64,000 bases of DNA from positions 62,001 through 126,000 of the forward strand of contig CAZBFP010000009.1 in NCBI GenBank assembly GCA_964491265.1, in the 5' to 3' direction. Within the stretch, counting starts at the first letter, position 1, and each line of letters starts with the position of its first letter. The position numbers and the translations under genes were made by a program. This DNA is from JBBAGC01 sp964491265. GTDB taxonomy: Bacteria; Spirochaetota; UBA4802; UBA5550. The notes beneath the pieces are model-generated. The model was not told the DNA's origin and made no database searches. It worked only from the letters and a program-made list of their open reading frames with translations. This document shows, one piece after another, positions 61,390 to 64,000 of this stretch.

Positions 61390-62871
61390 CTATTCCGGTT
61401 TCATTGTGGGGAAGAGAAGCACATCACGGATAGATGTTTCACCTGTTAAAAGCATAACCAGCCTGTCAATACCTATCCCCATGCCGCCAGTGGGGGGCAT
61501 ACCAGCTTCAATTGCCTGTACAAAGTTTTCATCCATAGGGGGGGCTTCATCGTCAACATCGCGACGCAGTGACTGTTCATAAAGAGTTTTTCTCTGGAAA
61601 ACCGGGTCATTTGACTCACTGTATGCATTGGCAAATTCAGTACCGTTTATAAAGAGTTCAAATCTCTGGAGAAATCTCTCATCATCAAAATCGGGCTTGC
61701 AGAGCGGGGTTGTCTCCACAGGCTGATGTGTAATAAATACAGGCTCAATAAGTTTATCTTCAACAAGGAGCTGGAATATTTCATCAATTGCAAGGCCGCG
61801 TATATAATCACCCTTTATCTCACCGCCATGATTTTTTACAGCGCTTTTAAGTTCATCATCGCTCATGGCCATAACATCCAGCCCCGCGTATTCCTTAATA
61901 GCATCTGTCATCTTAATCCTTTTCCATGGTGTTTTAAGATCTATTGGTTTCCCGTCAAAGTTTATTATAGTAGAACCGTTTATTTTTACAGCAGTCTGCT
62001 CAATAAGCTCTTCAGCAAGCTGCATCATATCATCATAATCAGCATAGGACTGGTAAAGTTCAAGCATGGTGAATTCAGGATTATGTGTACGGTCTATACC
62101 TTCATTGCGGAAACATTTCCCTATTTCGTAGACCCTGTCAAATCCCCCTACTATGAGCCTTTTCAGATAGGGTTCAAGGGATATTCGCAGGTAGAGGTTA
62201 ATATCAAGGGCATTATGGTGAGAAGTAAATGGGGCAGCAGCTGCCCCTCCATAAACAGGCTGAAGTATGGGTGTTTCAACTTCAAGGAATTCCTTCTCAT
62301 CCATTATTCTCTTTATATTTTTAATTATATCTATCCGCTTTTTAAATGTATCCATTACACCGGGAGTAACAATCAGGTCAACCTGCCTGTTTCTGTAGCG
62401 TAATTCCTTATCAGCAAAAAGATCAAATGTTTCACCATCTTTCTCCTTCACTACAGGGAGGGGCCTGATATTTTTTGTAAGGAGTGTAAGCTCTGTAATA
62501 TAAACAGTAATCTCCCCCACATTGGTTTTTTTCACTGTCCCCTTAACACCGATAATATCACCTAAATCGAGTTTTTTGAATAGATTATAATGAAGCTCTC
62601 CAATATTCTTGTCAGATACATAGAGCTGAATTTTCCCCTTCTTGTCCTGTATTGTGCAGAAAGATGCTTTCCCCATTATACGCACAGCCATGATTCTACC
62701 TGCAATGGAGACAACTTCCTGTGACTCATTATAGGATTCAAAATTATCAATTATATCCTTACTGTAATGTCCAACATCATATTTATAGGGGAAGGGATTG
62801 ATTTTAAAATCCCGCCTTATCTCATCGATTTTGTCTATCCGGATCTGCATTAAACTTTTTGTATCTTCCAT
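61390..62871 (-). CDS. lysS: Lysyl-tRNA synthetase, class II
   Basis: 493 residues; AGGAAAGAG before the ATG at 62871. The N-terminal OB-fold anticodon domain ('VVSIAGRIMAVRIMGKASFC') is followed by the class II core: motif 1 'KRIDIIKNIKRIMDEKEFLE', motif 2 'RVYEIGKCFRNEGIDRTHNP' with 'EFTMLELYQSYADYDDMM', and motif 3 'GGMGIGIDRLVMLLTGETS'. It charges tRNA-Lys with lysine. A lysine exporter (split LysO) lies 2 kb away. A family 1 element (copy G) sits 38 bp upstream of the start. Confidence 0.97.
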   Translation of the reverse strand: MEDTKSLMQIRIDKIDEIRRDFKINPFPYKYDVGHYSKDIIDNFESYNESQEVVSIAGRIMAVRIMGKASFCTIQDKKGKIQLYVSDKNIGELHYNLFKKLDLGDIIGVKGTVKKTNVGEITVYITELTLLTKNIRPLPVVKEKDGETFDLFADKELRYRNRQVDLIVTPGVMDTFKKRIDIIKNIKRIMDEKEFLEVETPILQPVYGGAAAAPFTSHHNALDINLYLRISLEPYLKRLIVGGFDRVYEIGKCFRNEGIDRTHNPEFTMLELYQSYADYDDMMQLAEELIEQTAVKINGSTIINFDGKPIDLKTPWKRIKMTDAIKEYAGLDVMAMSDDELKSAVKNHGGEIKGDYIRGLAIDEIFQLLVEDKLIEPVFITHQPVETTPLCKPDFDDERFLQRFELFINGTEFANAYSESNDPVFQRKTLYEQSLRRDVDDEAPPMDENFVQAIEAGMPPTGGMGIGIDRLVMLLTGETSIRDVLLFPTMKPE

Positions 62872-62908
62872 TTCTCTTTCCTGTGATGCTTATTTTTCGG
62901 TTATATAA

Positions 62909-63029
62909 CAGTAATTATTTCTAAAGATATATTTTATTATAATAATACTGTTTTATATATCCCCGCCGCCGAAGGCGGCGGGGATATATAAACATTTTAT
63001 TCCAAATAAAAGTTAAGGAATAAACACTG
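62909..63029 (+). repeat. Hairpin element, family 1, copy G
   Basis: 121 bp with near-ideal ends (CAGTAATTATTTCTAAAGAT at the left, AAGGAATAAACACTG at the right). Central stem of 16 or more pairs, TATATCCCCGCCGCC with its complement around GAA. Upstream of lysS on the minus strand. Confidence 0.9.
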
Positions 63030-63177
63030 ATTATATGATGATATTTTTTTATATTCAGGGGGTGTCAAATTATTTTTTAACCTGAGCCGTTAATAATAGA
63101 GATAAAGATATTTTTGGCTTATTCCGGAATTTTAGGGAAAGTAATAATATTGTTTGTTTTCACATATTCTGGAGTCA

Positions 63178-63202
63178 GCCCCCTGTCCCCCAAAGGGGGC
63201 AC
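63178..63202 (-). repeat. Short GC-rich repeat, family 3, copy 2 (inverted)
   Basis: Reads GTGCCCCCTTTGGGGGACAG on the minus strand, continuing with GGGGGC. Opposite orientation to copy 3, which begins 131 bp further on; flanking sequence is not shared. Confidence 0.8.
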
Positions 63203-63333
63203 GAGTTATCTATTATCATTCTGAAAATATAACTATTCCCATTATATTGTTACGTAAATCTTTTGCAAGCTTAACAGTAAAAAAGGATGTTATAATACTT
63301 TGATTCATCTACTTGCTCAAGTTTTAATTTTAC

Positions 63334-63369
63334 GTGCCCCCTTTGGGGGACAGGGGGAAAAGCAAAGAA
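63334..63369 (+). repeat. Short GC-rich repeat, family 3, copy 3
   Basis: Reads GTGCCCCCTTTGGGGGACAG and continues with a G-run and AAAAGCAAAGAA, one of three copies. The gap 62872-63625 between lysS and the radical SAM gene holds family 1 copies G and H, family 3 copies 2 and 3, and no gene. Confidence 0.8.
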
Positions 63370-63454
63370 GTACTCTCTTTGTATCTCAAAAATCCGGAAT
63401 AATTACTGTTTTTAATTGAAACATCGAGCTCTTTTCTGAATCTTACTTTAAAAT

Positions 63455-63575
63455 CGGTGTTTATTCCTTAACTTTTATTTTAAATAAAATGCTCTAATAT
63501 CCCCGCCGCCGAAGGCGGCGGGGATATGGGAAACATCATTATTGCACTATAAAATATCTTTAGGAATAATTACTG
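63455..63575 (-). repeat. Hairpin element, family 1, copy H
   Basis: 121 bp, used as the reference copy: left end GGTGTTTATTCCTTAACTTT, central stem ATATCCCCGCCGCC with its complement around GAA, right end TTTAGGAATAATTACTG. It ends 50 bp before the radical SAM start. Confidence 0.92.
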
Positions 63576-63625
63576 CTTTAAAATAGAAAATATGAATCAG
63601 AAATTTAATCATGAAGGTATAAAAA

Positions 63626-64000
63626 ATGCACGAATTTGAACTGGGCCCCATACGCCCCCCAAGTGAAGCAGAGAGTATCTTATTAAGGGTAACAAGAAAC
63701 TGTCCATGGAATAAGTGTGAATTCTGTCCAGTGTACAAGGGGGAAAAATTTTCTCTCCGCAGCGTTGATGATATAAAAAAAGATATAGATTCAATGCATT
63801 TCATTACAATGAAAATTTATGATAAGCTTTCAGGAAATGAATCAGGCCGCATAGTTGATTCAAAACTTATCAACTCAATTGCTGAGCAGGAGGGGATCGA
63901 CAGATCTTTTATTCAGCAGATTCTCTTCTGGATGAATTACGGGATGAAGAGCCTCTTTTTACAGGATGCTGATTCAATGGTTGTAAAACCTGATGACATG
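63626..64000 (+). CDS. Radical SAM protein (partial, runs off right edge)
   Basis: 125 residues visible, AAGG before the ATG at 63626. Near residue 26 is 'TRNCPWNKCEFCPVYKGEKF', a Cys-x4-Cys-x2-Cys cluster motif in the 'RNCPWN-C-FCPVYKG' setting of a group of uncharacterised radical SAM proteins; 'SLRSVDDIKKDID' follows it as usual. Such enzymes bind a 4Fe-4S cluster and S-adenosylmethionine and form a 5'-deoxyadenosyl radical. Substrate unknown, and the C-terminal part is outside the window. Copy H lies just upstream. Confidence 0.9.
   Translation, partial: MHEFELGPIRPPSEAESILLRVTRNCPWNKCEFCPVYKGEKFSLRSVDDIKKDIDSMHFITMKIYDKLSGNESGRIVDSKLINSIAEQEGIDRSFIQQILFWMNYGMKSLFLQDADSMVVKPDDM

Noticed and set aside
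61726..62403. A 225-codon open frame on the plus strand opposite lysS
   Set aside because: It is fully inside lysS on the other strand, has no ribosome site and has the odd Tyr/Ile/Asn-rich composition of an antisense shadow.
62909..63575. Possible CRISPR array from the repeated GC-rich palindromes near the right end
   Set aside because: The copies are 120 bp, lie hundreds to thousands of bases apart, change orientation and have no regular spacers or cas genes.

Overview
The window is one contiguous stretch of a bacterial chromosome, visibly AT-rich, with genes on both strands in short operons and no rRNA or tRNA gene that I could find. The host has an outer membrane: there are beta-barrel proteins, a LolA-like protein, several lipoproteins and a class A PBP. 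CarD next to a YacL-type PIN/TRAM protein, a CheX phosphatase and many uncharacterised lipoproteins fit a member of the Spirochaetota, but this lineage call is an inference and not proven by any single gene.

Layout. 1-5998: surE (cut by the left edge), a small outer-membrane barrel, ketopantoate reductase, a crotonase, an AI-2E-type permease, a metallo-beta-lactamase-fold lipoprotein and a HAD-like protein. 6251-12428 is an accessory and decay zone: an internally deleted selO, a Bax-inhibitor-1 protein, a PD-(D/E)XK nuclease, an HNH endonuclease, the orphan catalytic end of an EcoRII-type restriction enzyme, a frameshifted GNAT, a C-terminally truncated P-loop kinase, and an intact MazE/MazF pair. 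12791-15969: a FlK-like thioesterase, CheX, an ECF sigma/anti-sigma/membrane-protein operon and a TrhA (hemolysin III) protein. 16483-24310: HD hydrolase, a 1237-residue FAD/Fe-S oxidoreductase, a deoxyribosyltransferase and a stand-alone AICAR transformylase. 24326-30041: an envelope operon (amidase, HtrA protease, small exported protein), an exported helical protein and glycerate 2-kinase. 30370-36529: PBP1A, CarD, PIN/TRAM, a flavoprotein and a divergent malic-enzyme-like protein. 36533-41400: a Cache lipoprotein, UvrD/PcrA, a second toxin-antitoxin pair (PIN type) and MscS.

41579-48962 is a tight operon controlled by a TetR regulator with a clear palindromic operator: TetR, outer-membrane barrel, internally duplicated lipoprotein, RND/MMPL transporter, LolA-like protein. 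It looks like an envelope-spanning export or lipid-trafficking system. 51396-58520 is the phosphate regulon: pstS is divergent from pstB-phoU-phoB-phoR-pstC-pstA. After a split LysO lysine exporter come a small membrane peptide, a putative zinc metallopeptidase, lysS, and a radical SAM protein cut by the right edge.

The most unusual feature is non-coding. About nine copies of a roughly 120-bp element have imperfect terminal inverted repeats and a very GC-rich central hairpin whose stem is kept by paired changes between copies. Nearly every copy sits 25-140 bp upstream of a start codon (amidase, PBP1A, carD, the LolA-like gene, the garR-like gene, lysO/small peptide, metallopeptidase, lysS, radical SAM), mostly in the same orientation relative to the gene. 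A second, roughly 160-bp MITE-like family has two copies, and a short GC-rich motif has three.
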